Of a stretch of DNA of 64,000 bases, positions 46,895-57,546 are shown one piece after another (position 1 is the stretch's first letter; each line of letters begins with the position of its first letter). The DNA is from Planktomarina temperata RCA23 (GTDB lineage: Bacteria; Pseudomonadota; Alphaproteobacteria; Rhodobacterales; Rhodobacteraceae), in assembly GCF_000738435.1 (NCBI RefSeq), contig NZ_CP003984.1, positions 1,488,001 through 1,552,000 on the forward strand, in the 5' to 3' direction. Below the pieces are notes generated by a model, which saw nothing but the letters and a program-made list of their open reading frames with translations, was not told the origin of the DNA and ran no database searches. The position numbers were made by a program, and so were the translations under genes.

Positions 46895-49852
46895 TTATCC
46901 TTTCAACGTAAGCGCTTCATCGACGAGCGCGGCTTGTTGTGATTTGTGTATAGAGGCAAGCCCGGTTGCAGGGGAGGCCGAGGTGGCCCGTCCGACATAG
47001 GCCGGGCGGCTGTATTTGGCACCAATGCGCGTGAGGACCCATTCAATATTTGGCTCAATAAAGGTCCAGGCACCCTGGTTTTTCGGCTCTTCCTGGCACC
47101 AGACGATTTCTGCCTGTTTGAAGCGTTCCAATTCGTTGACCATTGAGATCGCGGGGAAAGGGTAGAATTGCTCGACCCGCAGCAGATAGATATCCTCTAT
47201 GCCACGCGCGTCGCGTTCTTCGAGCAGATCGTAATAGACTTTGCCCGAACAGATCACCACACGTTTGATCTTTTTATCCGCAACCAACTTTGTCTCGGAA
47301 TTGCCATATTGTGCATCATCCCACAGCACCCGGTGAAAGCTGGATCCGGTGGTGAATTCTGCGCGCTTTGACACTGCCATCTTGTGACGCAACAGAGATT
47401 TTGGCGTCATGAGAACCAAGGGTTTTCGGAAGGTGCGGTGAATTTGCCGGCGCAAGATATGGAAATAATTGGCCGGGGTGGTGCAATTGGCGACGATCCA
47501 ATTGTCATGGCCGCACATTTGCAAAAAGCGCTCTAGGCGGGCGGAGCTGTGCTCTGGGCCTTGGCCTTCAAACCCATGGGGCAGCAGCATCGTGAGACCG
47601 GACATGCGCAGCCACTTGCTTTCCCCGCTGGAGATGAATTGATCAAACATGATCTGCGCGCCATTGGCAAAATCGCCAAATTGCGCTTCCCACATGACCA
47701 AAGCATTGGGCTCGGCCAAGCTGTAACCATATTCAAAGCCCAAGACCGCATATTCGGAAAGCATCGAATCGATGACCTCATACTGGCCCTGTCCTTCACG
47801 GATATTGTTGAGCGGGTAGTAGCGCTCCTCGGTATCCTGATTGACCAGGCCAGAATGGCGGTGGCTAAAGGTGCCGCGTGTACTGTCTTGCCCGGCGAGC
47901 CGCACTGGATGGCCCTCTGTCAGCAAGGAGCCAAAGGCCAAAGCCTCGCCTGTGGCCCAATCGATCCCTTCGCCGCTGCTCAGCGCTTTGGATTTAGCAT
48001 CCAGCATACGCTGCACGGTTTTATGGATTGGAAAGCCTTCGGGCACCTGGCAAAGAGTGCGGGACACGTCGTCAAAAGTCTCTTCGGACATGGCTGTGGC
48101 GCCGCGTTGGTATTCTTCACCGTGGCGGTTCATTTTCGACCAGCGCCCATCGAGCCAATCGGCCTTATTGGGCTTATAGTCCTTACCCGCTTCAAATTCC
48201 GCATTCAAAAATGATTGAAAGCTGGCCTTCATATCTTCGATTTCGCCCTCTGGGATCAAGCCATCACGCACAAGCCGCTCGGTGTAGAGGGTGAGGGTGG
48301 TTTTCTGCGTTTTGATCTTTTTGTACATCAGCGGATTGGTGAACATCGGCTCATCGCCTTCGTTATGACCAAAGCGGCGATAGCAAATAATATCGACAAC
48401 CACGTCTTTTTTGAATTTTTGACGGAATTCCGTGGCGACGCGGGCGGCATGGACCACGGCCTCTGGATCATCGCCATTGACGTGGAAAATAGGGGCTTCG
48501 ACCATCAGAGCAATGTCAGTGGGATAGGGAGAGGAGCGGCTGAAATGCGGCGCGGTGGTGAACCCGATTTGGTTGTTCACCACGATGTGCATGGTGCCGC
48601 CGGTTTTATGCCCTTTCAGGCCCGACAGTCCAAAGCCTTCGGCCACAACACCCTGACCGGCAAAGGCGGCATCCCCATGCAGCAGGATCGGCAGAACGCT
48701 GGTACGCTCTGTGTCGTGATTTTGATCTTGTTTCGCACGCGCTTTGCCCAAGACCACCGGATTGACGGCCTCAAGGTGGCTGGGGTTGGCGGTGAGCGAC
48801 AAATGCACAGAATTGCCATCAAATTCACGATCAGAGGAGGCGCCGAGGTGGTATTTCACATCGCCCGATCCATCCACATCCTCAGGCTTGAACGAGCCGC
48901 CTTGGAATTCGTTAAAGATCGCCCGGTAGGGTTTGGCCATGACATTGGCCAGCACCGACAGGCGGCCCCGGTGGGGCATGCCAATGATGATGTCTCTTAC
49001 GCCAAGGGCGCCGCCACGTTTGATGATTTGCTCCATCGCTGGAATGAGGCTTTCGCCGCCATCAAGCCCAAAGCGTTTGGTGCCCATGTATTTGACATGG
49101 AGGAATTTTTCGAAGCCCTCCGCCTCCACCAATTTGTTGAGAATCGCCTTGCGACCCTCGCGGGTGAAGCTGATTTCTTTGCCATAACCTTCAATGCGCT
49201 CTTTGAGCCAGGAGGATTCTTCGGGGTCAGAAATATGCATATATTGCAGGGCGAAAGTGCCACAATAGGTACGGCGAACAATTTCCAAGATCTCACGCAT
49301 AGAGGCGAATTGCAGCCCCAAAACATTGTCGAGAAAGATCGGCCGGTCCATATCGGCCTCGGTGAAACCATAGCTGGCTGGATCCAATTCGGGGCGGGGG
49401 TTATCTTCGCGCATGCCCAAAGGATCCAAATCCGCCGCCAAATGGCCGCGAATACGGTAGGCACGGATCAGCATCAGGGCGCGCAGACCGTCGAGCACTG
49501 CGCGTTTGAGTTGCTCCTCATTTAATGACACGCCCGTTTCAGCGGCCTTGTTGCTGATTTTCTTGCCCGCATCGCGCGCCTCGGCTGCCGCTGGGTATTC
49601 GCCGGTAAAGGCGGATGTGAGATCATCCATTGGCATGGGCGGCCAATCGCTGCGTGCCCAAGAGGGGCCTGAGGCTTTGGCGCGCACATCCCTGTCTTCA
49701 TCGCCCATTGCCGCAAAGAAATCAGCCCATTGCGCGTCAACTGACACCGGATCGGCGCTGTAGCGGGCGTGCATTTGCTCGAGATATTCCGCGTTATGGC
49801 CCTGCATGAAGCTTGAGGCATGGAATTGATCGTTTGCAGACTGATCGGTCAT
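46895..49852 (-). CDS. sucA: 2-oxoglutarate dehydrogenase E1
   Basis: 985 residues. Thiamine-diphosphate motif [14 protein letters not shown] with the later NNQIGFTT. N-terminal [18 protein letters not shown] is the segment for E2 contact, and the C-terminal part has [20 protein letters not shown]. It decarboxylates 2-oxoglutarate. Its ATG overlaps the stop of a 47-codon leader frame (ATGA). Confidence 0.98.
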   Translation of the reverse strand: MTDQSANDQFHASSFMQGHNAEYLEQMHARYSADPVSVDAQWADFFAAMGDEDRDVRAKASGPSWARSDWPPMPMDDLTSAFTGEYPAAAEARDAGKKISNKAAETGVSLNEEQLKRAVLDGLRALMLIRAYRIRGHLAADLDPLGMREDNPRPELDPASYGFTEADMDRPIFLDNVLGLQFASMREILEIVRRTYCGTFALQYMHISDPEESSWLKERIEGYGKEISFTREGRKAILNKLVEAEGFEKFLHVKYMGTKRFGLDGGESLIPAMEQIIKRGGALGVRDIIIGMPHRGRLSVLANVMAKPYRAIFNEFQGGSFKPEDVDGSGDVKYHLGASSDREFDGNSVHLSLTANPSHLEAVNPVVLGKARAKQDQNHDTERTSVLPILLHGDAAFAGQGVVAEGFGLSGLKGHKTGGTMHIVVNNQIGFTTAPHFSRSSPYPTDIALMVEAPIFHVNGDDPEAVVHAARVATEFRQKFKKDVVVDIICYRRFGHNEGDEPMFTNPLMYKKIKTQKTTLTLYTERLVRDGLIPEGEIEDMKASFQSFLNAEFEAGKDYKPNKADWLDGRWSKMNRHGEEYQRGATAMSEETFDDVSRTLCQVPEGFPIHKTVQRMLDAKSKALSSGEGIDWATGEALAFGSLLTEGHPVRLAGQDSTRGTFSHRHSGLVNQDTEERYYPLNNIREGQGQYEVIDSMLSEYAVLGFEYGYSLAEPNALVMWEAQFGDFANGAQIMFDQFISSGESKWLRMSGLTMLLPHGFEGQGPEHSSARLERFLQMCGHDNWIVANCTTPANYFHILRRQIHRTFRKPLVLMTPKSLLRHKMAVSKRAEFTTGSSFHRVLWDDAQYGNSETKLVADKKIKRVVICSGKVYYDLLEERDARGIEDIYLLRVEQFYPFPAISMVNELERFKQAEIVWCQEEPKNQGAWTFIEPNIEWVLTRIGAKYSRPAYVGRATSASPATGLASIHKSQQAALVDEALTLKG

Positions 49853-49992
49853 AGGATGACACCTTGGTAAGGAACAAAAACAGGGTTTGAACGTGTCGCG
49901 GCAAGGAGGGCCCTGGGCCTTTCCTTGCCGCCGTGGGTGAGCTCAAGCGCGGGGCGTGATCGTCTAACATCAAATTTGAGTTTAAGCGTCAT
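49849..49992 (-). CDS. Possible 47-residue leader peptide between sucD and sucA
   Basis: ATG at 49992, 16 nt after the sucD stop, with GGGAG upstream; its stop overlaps the sucA ATG (ATGA). The sequence is basic (TLKLKFDVRRSRPALELTHG) and has no recognised family. The overlap suggests translational coupling to sucA. It contains a strong stem-loop (49900-49929). Confidence 0.4.
   Translation of the reverse strand: MTLKLKFDVRRSRPALELTHGGKERPRALLAATRSNPVFVPYQGVIL
49900..49929 (-). promoter_or_regulatory. Stem-loop between sucD and sucA
   Basis: GGCAAGGA and TCCTTGCC form the outer stem, and GGCCC/GGGCC the inner one. No T-run follows at once, so it is not a clear terminator. It may set the sucD/sucA ratio by partial termination, processing or coupling. 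Confidence 0.5.
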
Positions 49993-50008
49993 ACCCGCCG
50001 CTCCCATA

Positions 50009-50893
50009 TTACGCGTCGATCGCGGCCAAAACAGCTTCGCCAAGGCTGGCGGGGCTCTCTGCGACGACAATACCTGCCATTTTCATGGCTTCGATCTTAT
50101 CTTCTGCGCCGCCTTTGCCGCCGGCGACAATCGCGCCCGCGTGGCCCATTCTGCGGCCTGCGGGAGCTGTACGGCCAGCGATGAAGCCTGCGACGGGTTT
50201 CCAGCGGCCTTTTTTCTTTTCATCAGCCAGGAATTGCGCGGCTTCCTCTTCAGCTGAGCCGCCAATTTCGCCGATCATGATGATGGATTGGGTTTCGTCA
50301 TCTGCGAGGAACCACTCGAGCACATCGATATGCTCTGTGCCTTTGATGGGATCGCCGCCGATGCCGACGCATGTGGATTGGCCCAAACCGACATCCGTGG
50401 TTTGCTTGACAGCTTCATAGGTCAAAGTGCCTGAGCGGGAGACCACGCCGACAGAGCCGCGGCGGTGAATATGGCCGGGCATAATACCGATTTTGCAAGC
50501 GTCGGGTGTGATCACCCCAGGGCAATTGGGTCCGATTAACCGGCTTGAGGAGCCTTCAAGCGCCCGCTTGACGCGCATCATGTCCAAGACCGGAATGCCT
50601 TCTGTGATGCAGACGATGACTTCCATTTGCGCATCAATCGCTTCGAGAATGGAGTCCGCGGCAAAGGGGGGCGGGACATAGATGACAGAGGCATTGGCTT
50701 CAGTGACCGATTTGGCCTCATGCACAGAGTTAAAAACCGGCAGATTTAAATGGGTTTGCCCGCCCTTGCCGGGGGTGACCCCACCGACCATTTTCGTGCC
50801 ATAGGCAATGGCTTGTTCTGAGTGAAATGTGCCCTGGCTGCCGGTGAATCCCTGGCAGATGACTTTGGTGTTTTCGTCGATAAGTACGGCCAT
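50009..50893 (-). CDS. sucD: Succinyl-CoA synthetase alpha subunit
   Basis: 294 residues. CoA site [34 protein letters not shown], and the phospho-His in [15 protein letters not shown]. It makes ATP or GTP from succinyl-CoA with SucC. 79 nt after sucC. Confidence 0.97.
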   Translation of the reverse strand: MAVLIDENTKVICQGFTGSQGTFHSEQAIAYGTKMVGGVTPGKGGQTHLNLPVFNSVHEAKSVTEANASVIYVPPPFAADSILEAIDAQMEVIVCITEGIPVLDMMRVKRALEGSSSRLIGPNCPGVITPDACKIGIMPGHIHRRGSVGVVSRSGTLTYEAVKQTTDVGLGQSTCVGIGGDPIKGTEHIDVLEWFLADDETQSIIMIGEIGGSAEEEAAQFLADEKKKGRWKPVAGFIAGRTAPAGRRMGHAGAIVAGGKGGAEDKIEAMKMAGIVVAESPASLGEAVLAAIDA

Positions 50894-50972
50894 TCGGCGC
50901 TCCTCGTTCGTATGTTGGCAGCGGCACCTTGGGCCGGCTGCAAAATTCCAATTCAGCGGTCGCAGGGCCGCG

Positions 50973-52169
50973 TTACAGCGCCTTTACAGCAGCAACGATT
51001 TTCTCGGCGCCATCGCGAAGATTGTCGGCCGCGATCACATTGAGGCCACTTTCGGTGATGATCCGCTTGCCTTCATCGACATTGGTGCCTTCCAAACGAA
51101 CGACCAACGGCACGGAAAGCCCTACTTCTTTCACCGCAGATACCACCCCATCAGCGATCACGTCACAGCGCATGATCCCGCCGAAGATATTGACCAAAAT
51201 ACCTTTGACCTGCGGATCGGAGGTGATGATCTTGAAGGCTTCGGTCACTTTTTCCTTTGTGGCGCCGCCGCCGACATCCAAGAAGTTCGCCGGTTCAGCA
51301 CCATAGAGTTTGATAATGTCCATCGTGGCCATGGCCAGACCCGCACCGTTGACCATGCAACCGATTTCGCCATCCAAGGCGATATAGTTCAGGTCATATT
51401 TCGACGCTTCCAGTTCACGGGCATCCTCCTCGGTGGTGTCGCGCAGCTCAGCGATATCTGCATGGCGGTACACCGCATTGCCATCGAAGCCAATTTTAGC
51501 ATCCAAGACCTTCAAATCCCCACCGTCGGTGATGATCAAAGGGTTGATTTCCAGCATCTCCATATCTTTTTCGACAAAGGCTTTGTAGAGCTGGCCCATG
51601 AGTTTAACGCATTGCTTGATCTGCGCGCCTTTGAGGCCCAGAGAAAAGGCGATGCGGCGGCCATGAAAGCCTTGATAGCCAGTGGCGGGATCAACGGAGA
51701 AGGAGAGAATTTTTTCCGGTGTCGCCTCTGCCACCTCTTCAATGTCCATCCCGCCCTCGGTGGAGGCCACAAAGGAGATGCGGCTAGTCTGACGGTCCAC
51801 TAGGATCGCGAGATAAAATTCTTTTTCAATGCCGGAGCCATCTTCGATATAAATTCGGTTGACCAATTTTCCCGCAGGGCCAGTTTGCTTGGTCACAAGT
51901 GTCCGGCCCAGCATGGCTTTGGCTTCTTTTTCCGCTTCATCGACCGACCGCGCAAGGCGCACACCACCGGCAGCGCCGGCGTCAGCTTCGATAAAGCTGC
52001 CTTTTCCGCGCCCACCAGCGTGGATTTGAGCTTTCACAACCCACAAGGGACCATCCATTTCGGACGCTGCCGCTTTGGCGGCATTGGCGCTGAGGACTAT
52101 GCGCCCGTCGCTGACGGGTGCGCCGTAGCTGCGCAAAAGGGCTTTGGCTTGATATTCATGAATATTCAT
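50973..52169 (-). CDS. sucC: Succinyl-CoA synthetase beta subunit
   Basis: 398 residues. ATP-grasp domain begins [32 protein letters not shown] and the C-terminal [12 protein letters not shown]-type segment (here [20 protein letters not shown]) are diagnostic. First gene of sucC-sucD-sucA-sucB-lpdA. Two GntR-type palindromes lie 90-130 bp upstream. Confidence 0.97.
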   Translation of the reverse strand: MNIHEYQAKALLRSYGAPVSDGRIVLSANAAKAAASEMDGPLWVVKAQIHAGGRGKGSFIEADAGAAGGVRLARSVDEAEKEAKAMLGRTLVTKQTGPAGKLVNRIYIEDGSGIEKEFYLAILVDRQTSRISFVASTEGGMDIEEVAEATPEKILSFSVDPATGYQGFHGRRIAFSLGLKGAQIKQCVKLMGQLYKAFVEKDMEMLEINPLIITDGGDLKVLDAKIGFDGNAVYRHADIAELRDTTEEDARELEASKYDLNYIALDGEIGCMVNGAGLAMATMDIIKLYGAEPANFLDVGGGATKEKVTEAFKIITSDPQVKGILVNIFGGIMRCDVIADGVVSAVKEVGLSVPLVVRLEGTNVDEGKRIITESGLNVIAADNLRDGAEKIVAAVKAL

Positions 52170-52261
52170 AGAGCTGATCCTGCAATTTATTCCTTATCGC
52201 ATGTAAAACACATAAGTCGTGGCGATATAGTAAATTTTTTCAGAAAAGCTGTTTTTCGTAC

Positions 52262-52298
52262 ATTTGTGATCACAGAAAAAAAATCTGTGATCACAAAA
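52262..52298 (-). promoter_or_regulatory. Paired GntR-type palindromes upstream of sucC
   Basis: TTTGTGATCACAGA at 52263-52276 and TCTGTGATCACAAA at 52284-52297, with centres 21 bp apart (two helical turns). Together they also form a perfect inverted repeat around an A-run. The same sites precede sdhC and the gntR gene at 42914. Confidence 0.75.
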
Positions 52299-52355
52299 AG
52301 GAGGTCAAACCCGGTTTATGCGCCAAATCAACGGGGTGGCGCAGCGCTTTGATGG

Positions 52356-53555
52356 CTAAAAGAAGGCCTGCAAGCCCGTTTGCGCCCGCCCAAGGATCAA
52401 AGCATGCACGTCATGCGTCCCCTCATATGTGTTGACCGTTTCAAGATTGGCCGCATGGCGCATGATCTGGAAACCCTCAGCAATGCCATTGCCCCCATGC
52501 ATGTCTCGGCTAACCCGGGCGATGTCCAGAGCTTTGCCGCAATTGTTGCGTTTCATCAGGCTAATGAGCTCTGGGCTGGCCGTCCCGTCGTCCATCATTT
52601 GACCCAATCGGAAGGCAGATTGCAGACCCAGAGAAATTTCGGTTTGCATATCGGCCAGCTTTTTCTGGAACAGTTGGGTTTGCGCCAGAGGCTTGTTGAA
52701 TTGCTTCCGGTCCAGACCATATTGCAATGCGGCGTGCCAACAAAACTCTGCTGCGCCCATAACACCCCAGGCAATGCCATAGCGGGCTCGGTTGAGACAG
52801 CCAAAGGGCCCTTTTAGTCCTTCCACATTCGGCAAAAGCGCGTCTTCGCCCACCTCGACACCATCCATAACGATTTCCCCAGTGACCGAGGCGCGCAGGG
52901 AGAGCTTGCCGCCAATTTTTGGCGCCGATAACCCGCTCATACCTTTTTCCAGTATGAACCCGCGGATTTTTCCACCATGTTCTTCTGATTTGGCCCAAAC
53001 CACAAAGACATCCGCAATCGGCGCATTGGAAATCCACATCTTGGATCCGGTCAGCTTATATCCCGTTGCGGTTTTCTCAGCGCGGGTTTTCATCCCGGCC
53101 GGATCTGATCCAGCATCCGGCTCGGTCAAACCAAAGCAGCCGATCAAAGCGCCAGAGCATAGCCCAGGCAAGAACTTTTGCCGTTGCGCTTCACTGCCGT
53201 AGGCGTGGATGGGGTAGATGACCAAAGAGGATTGCACGGACATCATCGAGCGATAGCCGCTGTCGACCCGCTCGACCTCCCGCGCGATCAAACCATAGGC
53301 CGTATATGAGGCGCCAAGGCCGCCGTATTCCTCAGGAATAGTGGCCCCGAGCAGCCCGGCTTCGCCCATTTTGGGGAATAGGCCAGGATTGACTGTAGCC
53401 TCGCGGTAAGCATCAATAATCAAAGGTTGCAACTCATTTTGGGCAAACTGTGCCGCCGCATCGCGCAGCATGCGATCATCTTCGGTCAGCTGAGTGTCCA
53501 GTAAAAACGGGTCGGGCCAATTAAAATCTGCCAATTGTGGTTTGAGGTCCGCCAT
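52356..53555 (-). CDS. gcdH: Glutaryl-CoA dehydrogenase
   Basis: 399 residues from the ATG at 53555 with AGGAG upstream. An acyl-CoA dehydrogenase with [19 protein letters not shown], the catalytic Glu in [20 protein letters not shown], and [20 protein letters not shown], as in GcdH. It oxidises and decarboxylates glutaryl-CoA to crotonyl-CoA in lysine/tryptophan breakdown. Monocistronic, next to sucC. Confidence 0.93.
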   Translation of the reverse strand: MADLKPQLADFNWPDPFLLDTQLTEDDRMLRDAAAQFAQNELQPLIIDAYREATVNPGLFPKMGEAGLLGATIPEEYGGLGASYTAYGLIAREVERVDSGYRSMMSVQSSLVIYPIHAYGSEAQRQKFLPGLCSGALIGCFGLTEPDAGSDPAGMKTRAEKTATGYKLTGSKMWISNAPIADVFVVWAKSEEHGGKIRGFILEKGMSGLSAPKIGGKLSLRASVTGEIVMDGVEVGEDALLPNVEGLKGPFGCLNRARYGIAWGVMGAAEFCWHAALQYGLDRKQFNKPLAQTQLFQKKLADMQTEISLGLQSAFRLGQMMDDGTASPELISLMKRNNCGKALDIARVSRDMHGGNGIAEGFQIMRHAANLETVNTYEGTHDVHALILGRAQTGLQAFF

Positions 53556-53651
53556 GGTGAATGCTCCTAATAGGTTTGCGCAAATTTGATCCAACGGCCG
53601 CGGGAGTACAACCCCTCATGAGGCAAAGGGCCTGCGGCAAATGGTAGACAC

Positions 53652-53682
53652 AAAAAAACCCGAAGCCTGCGCTCCGGGTTTT
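53652..53682 (-). terminator. Rho-independent terminator after infC
   Basis: On the minus strand, AAAACCCG and CGGGTTTT enclose a 12-nt loop and are followed by Ts. It lies 22 nt after the infC stop. Confidence 0.85.
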
Positions 53683-53703
53683 CAATGCTCTAAGTGTTTG
53701 AGA

Positions 53704-54249
53704 CTATTTTGGCAGGGGGCCAACCAGCATGATCATCTGGCGACCTTCCATTTTTGGCATATTTTCAACCCGGCCGATTTCTTTGGTATCTTCAGCAACG
53801 CGCAGCAATAAATCGCGACCCAATTCTTGGTGTGCCATCTCGCGGCCCTTAAAGCGCAGGGTTATTTTAACCTTGTCGCCATTTTCCAAAAACTTAAACA
53901 CATTGCGCATTTTGACTTCATAGTCATGCTTATCTGTGTTCGGTCGGAACTTGACCTCTTTAATTTCAATGATCTTTTGTTTTTTGCGCGCTTCGGCTTC
54001 TTTCTTTTGGGATTCATATTTGAATTTCCCAAAATCCATAATCTTGCAAACAGGTGGATTGGCATTTGGCGAAATTTCCACCAAGTCCAATCCGGCGTCT
54101 TCTGCCATGATTAAAGCGCGTTCTGGCGTGACCACGCCAATGTTTTCGCCATTTTCGTCAATCAAGCGAAGTTCGCTCCCACGAATGCGTTCGTTGATGC
54201 GAGGGCCGGTTTCGCGCTGCGGAGGCGCGTTGTGAGGTCTGCGGGCTAT
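53704..54249 (-). CDS. infC: Translation initiation factor IF-3, probable AUA start
   Basis: 181 residues if started at the ATA at 54249. From there the frame reads [20 protein letters not shown], the conserved IF-3 N-terminus. AAAGGA sits 8 nt upstream, and no ATG, GTG or TTG precedes the conserved region. The first in-frame standard start (TTG at 54165) would delete part of the N-domain. Rare starts in infC are known from E. coli (AUU), where IF-3 itself rejects them and so autoregulates. The C-domain ([19 protein letters not shown]) is intact. A terminator follows. Confidence 0.9.
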   Translation of the reverse strand: MARRPHNAPPQRETGPRINERIRGSELRLIDENGENIGVVTPERALIMAEDAGLDLVEISPNANPPVCKIMDFGKFKYESQKKEAEARKKQKIIEIKEVKFRPNTDKHDYEVKMRNVFKFLENGDKVKITLRFKGREMAHQELGRDLLLRVAEDTKEIGRVENMPKMEGRQMIMLVGPLPK

Positions 54250-54263
54250 AGCTATCGTCCTTT

Positions 54264-54272
54264 TGTGGATAA
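54264..54272 (-). promoter_or_regulatory. DnaA box in the infC leader
   Basis: TTATCCACA, perfect to consensus, lies 15 nt upstream of the probable AUA start. A single box may be chance. Confidence 0.3.
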
Positions 54273-54340
54273 ATTAACGTCGCCTATCTAGCCGCGTGGC
54301 CACATAGTTTCAAGGCGTATCTTCATGGGCGGGCGAGTGC

Positions 54341-55174
54341 CTATCCGACGAAGGCTTTCTCGATCACATAGTCGCCCGGATCGGAATTGGCCCCCTCGCG
54401 AAGGCCATAGGCCTCAAGAATGCGTTTCATATCCGTGTTCAACCCCATGGAGCCGCAGACCATCGCGCGGTCATTTTCCGCGTTGAAATCTGCTATTTTC
54501 AGATCAGCGAAGAGCGTGCCATCTTCCAACACGGTGGTGATACGGCCCATCTTGGCAGAGGGCTCGCGCGTGGTGGTGGGGTAATAGATCAGCTTGGATT
54601 GTGCCTCTTCGCCGACCAAAATATCGTTTTTCGTCTCCTCAACCAGCTCTTGCCCGAATTTGAGCTCCGCCAGATCTCGGCAGCTGTGGGTTAAAATCAC
54701 CTGTTCAAAACGCTCATAGGTTTCCGGCTCGCGCAGGAGCGAGGCAAAGGGGGCGATTCCGGTGCCGGTCGAAAAGAACCAGATGCGTTTGGCCGGGGTG
54801 AGGGCGTCATGCACCAATGTGCCGACCGGTTTGGGCCGCAAGATCACTTGATCGCCTGGTTTGATGTGCTGCAACTTGCTGGTCAGAGGACCGTCTTTGA
54901 CCTTGATGGAATAGAATTGCAAAGTGTCATCCCAGGCCGGTGAGGCAATGGAATAGGCGCGCAGCAGCGGCTTTTGCTTGCCCGTCACAGGATCAAGGTC
55001 GCTCATCAAACCAATCATCACGAACTCACCAGAGCGGAATCGCAATGAGGCTGGCCGGGTGACGCGGAAGCGAAACAGGCTGTCGGTGTAATGTTCAACC
55101 TCTGTGACGGTTTGGGCGTCAGGCAGGGTCACGGGTGTTGCTGTCGTCAGTGTCACGGTGCTTTGCTCGGTCAT
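54341..55174 (-). CDS. fpr: Ferredoxin-NADP reductase
   Basis: 277 residues. FAD-binding RAYSIASPAWDD and phosphate-site SLRFRSGEFVMIGL; NADP site FSTGTGIAPFASLLREPE; C-terminal CGSMGLNTDMKRILEAYGL. It exchanges electrons between NADPH and ferredoxin or flavodoxin. Its place after the sulfite-reductase genes suggests it supplies that enzyme. About 60 nt separate it from DUF934. Confidence 0.94.
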   Translation of the reverse strand: MTEQSTVTLTTATPVTLPDAQTVTEVEHYTDSLFRFRVTRPASLRFRSGEFVMIGLMSDLDPVTGKQKPLLRAYSIASPAWDDTLQFYSIKVKDGPLTSKLQHIKPGDQVILRPKPVGTLVHDALTPAKRIWFFSTGTGIAPFASLLREPETYERFEQVILTHSCRDLAELKFGQELVEETKNDILVGEEAQSKLIYYPTTTREPSAKMGRITTVLEDGTLFADLKIADFNAENDRAMVCGSMGLNTDMKRILEAYGLREGANSDPGDYVIEKAFVG

Positions 55175-55233
55175 TTAGGATCCTTTTAGGTCTAGTCTTT
55201 CAAAGGCAGAAGTTCAATTGCGGCTTTTCGACA

Positions 55234-55626
55234 TTATGTTGCGATGCGCCCGTTGGGGCGGCGCAGGCGTGATTGGTAATCATGGGCGCGCCAGTCGGCG
55301 CGGGCCAGCCATTGGGATTCTGGCTGCCGCGCGGCCAAGTCTTGCGGAATTTCGACATCATCAAACCCAGAACGCCGCGCCATAGTGTATTGATCGGCCA
55401 GCACATGGCCCGCGAGCCTGAGGTGCCCGCGATAGCCGTTTTGCCGCAACCTTGTCGCCAGGGTAAAGCCGCGCCCATTGGCGAAGCTGTCTAAGGTGAT
55501 GCGAATGGAGCGTTGCTTTAGCAGCTCAGCCGTGATTCCCTTCGGGTCAAAGTCTGATTGTAAATCCGCCGCGATTGCGCCGGTATCTTCGGGCGCAAAG
55601 CCATGGTCATTCACGATAACAGTCAT
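55234..55626 (-). CDS. DUF934 protein of the sulfur operon
   Basis: 130 residues from the ATG at 55626 with TGAGGA upstream. Motifs DSFANGRGFTLATRLRQNGY and RLAGHVLADQYTMARRSGFD define DUF934. The family occurs with cysH/cysI in proteobacteria and is thought to be part of sulfite reduction; the molecular role is not known. It follows the truncated cysH. Confidence 0.88.
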   Translation of the reverse strand: MTVIVNDHGFAPEDTGAIAADLQSDFDPKGITAELLKQRSIRITLDSFANGRGFTLATRLRQNGYRGHLRLAGHVLADQYTMARRSGFDDVEIPQDLAARQPESQWLARADWRAHDYQSRLRRPNGRIAT

Positions 55627-55640
55627 GGGATCCTCATGCA

Positions 55641-55877
55641 TTATTCGGTTTTGGATTGCCCAGGCCAATGGCCCGCGCGAAGGGTTGGTTTGGACGCAAT
55701 TTGCGCCGCCATATGAAGCAAGACCGCTGGCTCTGCGCCAAAAGAGCCGACCAAAGCAATTTTTTGATCCAAAAGGGCAAGCGCAGGCTTTAAAATATCT
55801 TGGAGCTGCCTGTCTGCATCGCGGCGGTTGAGCATGGCGAGCCGGGCCTCTAGCGGAATGTCATTGAGGTAGGGCAC
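55641..55877 (-). pseudogene. cysH: Internally deleted cysH (PAPS/APS reductase)
   Basis: 78 residues instead of about 240-250; GTG start at 55877. Residues 1-62 match the CysH N-terminus (IALVGSFGAEPAVLLHMAAQ, the P-loop). The last 15 residues (TLRAGHWPGQSKTE) match the extreme C-terminus (RAGRWxGxxKxECGxH), but the stop falls before the conserved ECGxH. The middle, with the substrate arginines and cysteines, is missing. The likely event is one in-frame deletion. The flanking genes are intact. Confidence 0.75.
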
Positions 55878-55880
55878 GGC

Positions 55881-57545
55881 TCATGCGGCCTTTCTCGCTT
55901 GCGGGTACAGAAGGGCTTTGAAGGGCGCCAATCCGAGCCGGCGATAGGCTGCCAGAAAGCTTTCACTCCGATCTATGCGCAGCTGCAGATACCCCAGCAG
56001 CAAGCGCTCAATTGCCGGGACTATCTCATCGGCGCCGAAACCGGGGCCCGCACGGGTGCCAATTTCAGCGTCAGCACCCGCATCGCCGCCAAGAGTGATT
56101 TGATAGCTTTCAACACCGGCTTTCTCGAGGCCCAAAATCCCGATGTGCCCAATATGGTGATGGCCGCAAGCATTGATGCAGCCTGAGATCTTGAGTTTCA
56201 ACGGCCCAATGTCATGTTCCAGCTTTAGCGCGTGAAAGCGGGTTGCGATCTGCTGGGCCACCGGAATGGAGCGCGCGGTCGCCAAGGCGCAGTAATCCAT
56301 GCCGGGGCAGGCGATGAGATCCGAGATCAACCCAATATTGGCGGTCGCCAAATCCGCCTGACGCAGCGCGTGATAGACTTGGGGGAGATCCGCGCGATGC
56401 ACATGGGGCAATATCACGTTTTGCTCGTGAGAAATGCGCAGTTCTTCATGGCCGAAATCGCGCGCGATGTCCGCCAAAGCGCGCATTTGCGCCGCGCTGG
56501 CGTCCCCCGGCGTCGTACCGGGTTTTTTCAAACTCACAGAGACAATAGCATAGCCGGGCACCTTATGAGGGGTGATGTTCGTGTCCAACCAAGCGCGAAA
56601 CGCGGGGGTGTGTGACGTGGTGCTGAGTGCCTCAACTGGCGGGTTTGCCGGTTTGAAATTTGGGGGTTCGAAATGCCGCTCAATCTCTTTTAAAATATGC
56701 ATATCCTCCCCCGTAAACAAAGGGTTGATCTTGGAAAACTGCGCCTCAATCCTCTGTTTGATATCGTCTATTCCATGCTCATGGGTGGTGATCTTTATGC
56801 GCGCTTTATATTTATTATCGCGCCGACCAAGCAGGTTGTAGGTGCTGACAACGGCTTCCAAATAGGGCAAGATATCTTCCAAAGGGACAAAGGGCGACAG
56901 GGTCTTGCCAATCATGGGCGTGCGCCCCAAACCTCCACCGACGATCACTTCAAACCCGCGCAGCCCATCTTGCAAGGTCATGCGCAGACCAATGTCATGC
57001 GCCTGAGTGACGGCGCGGTCATGGGGGCTGCCTGTGACAGCAATCTTGAATTTGCGAGGCAAAAATTGGAACTCTGGATGATCGGTTGACCATTGGCGGA
57101 TCAGCTCAGCTATGGGGCGCGGATCGGCAATCTCATCGGCCGCGGCCCCTGCGAAATGATCTGCTGTGACATTTCGGATGGTGTTGCCACTGGTTTGAAT
57201 GGCATGCATCTCCACGTCCGCCAAAGCCTGCAAGATGTCGGGCACGTCCTCGAGTTTTGGCCAGTTAAATTGAATATTTTGCCGTGTGGTGAAATGGCCA
57301 TAGCCTTTGTCCCAACGCTCCGCGATCATCGCAAGTTGGCGCATTTGGCGGCTGTTGAGGGTGCCATAAGGAATGGCGACCCGCAGCATATAAGCGTGCA
57401 GCTGCAAGTATAGCCCATTCATGAGGCGCAGGGGCTTGAACTCGTCTTCGCTGAGACTGCCATCTAAACGCCGGGTGACCTGGGCGCGAAATTGCGCCAC
57501 GCGCTCGGCGACGAATTTGTGATCAAAATTTGAATAGTGATACAT
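55881..57545 (-). CDS. cysI: Sulfite/nitrite reductase hemoprotein (siroheme)
   Basis: 554 residues. The siroheme-4Fe4S site is CPGMDYCALATARSIPVA and later KISGCINACGHHHIGHIG (CxxxC). Ferredoxin-type half-domains are at the N-terminus (YGHFTTRQNIQFNWPKLEDV). It reduces sulfite to sulfide; the single-subunit form is ferredoxin-dependent. It lies between DUF2849 and the deleted cysH. Confidence 0.94.
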   Translation of the reverse strand: MYHYSNFDHKFVAERVAQFRAQVTRRLDGSLSEDEFKPLRLMNGLYLQLHAYMLRVAIPYGTLNSRQMRQLAMIAERWDKGYGHFTTRQNIQFNWPKLEDVPDILQALADVEMHAIQTSGNTIRNVTADHFAGAAADEIADPRPIAELIRQWSTDHPEFQFLPRKFKIAVTGSPHDRAVTQAHDIGLRMTLQDGLRGFEVIVGGGLGRTPMIGKTLSPFVPLEDILPYLEAVVSTYNLLGRRDNKYKARIKITTHEHGIDDIKQRIEAQFSKINPLFTGEDMHILKEIERHFEPPNFKPANPPVEALSTTSHTPAFRAWLDTNITPHKVPGYAIVSVSLKKPGTTPGDASAAQMRALADIARDFGHEELRISHEQNVILPHVHRADLPQVYHALRQADLATANIGLISDLIACPGMDYCALATARSIPVAQQIATRFHALKLEHDIGPLKLKISGCINACGHHHIGHIGILGLEKAGVESYQITLGGDAGADAEIGTRAGPGFGADEIVPAIERLLLGYLQLRIDRSESFLAAYRRLGLAPFKALLYPQARKAA

Positions 57546-57546
57546 T

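Noticed and set aside
50500-50515. TGTGATCACC in sucD, and similar words in sdhC (21706), DUF2849 (57725) and cysG (58153)
   Set aside because: They resemble the GntR palindrome but lie in conserved coding sequence and lack the flanking TTT/AAA or a paired site.
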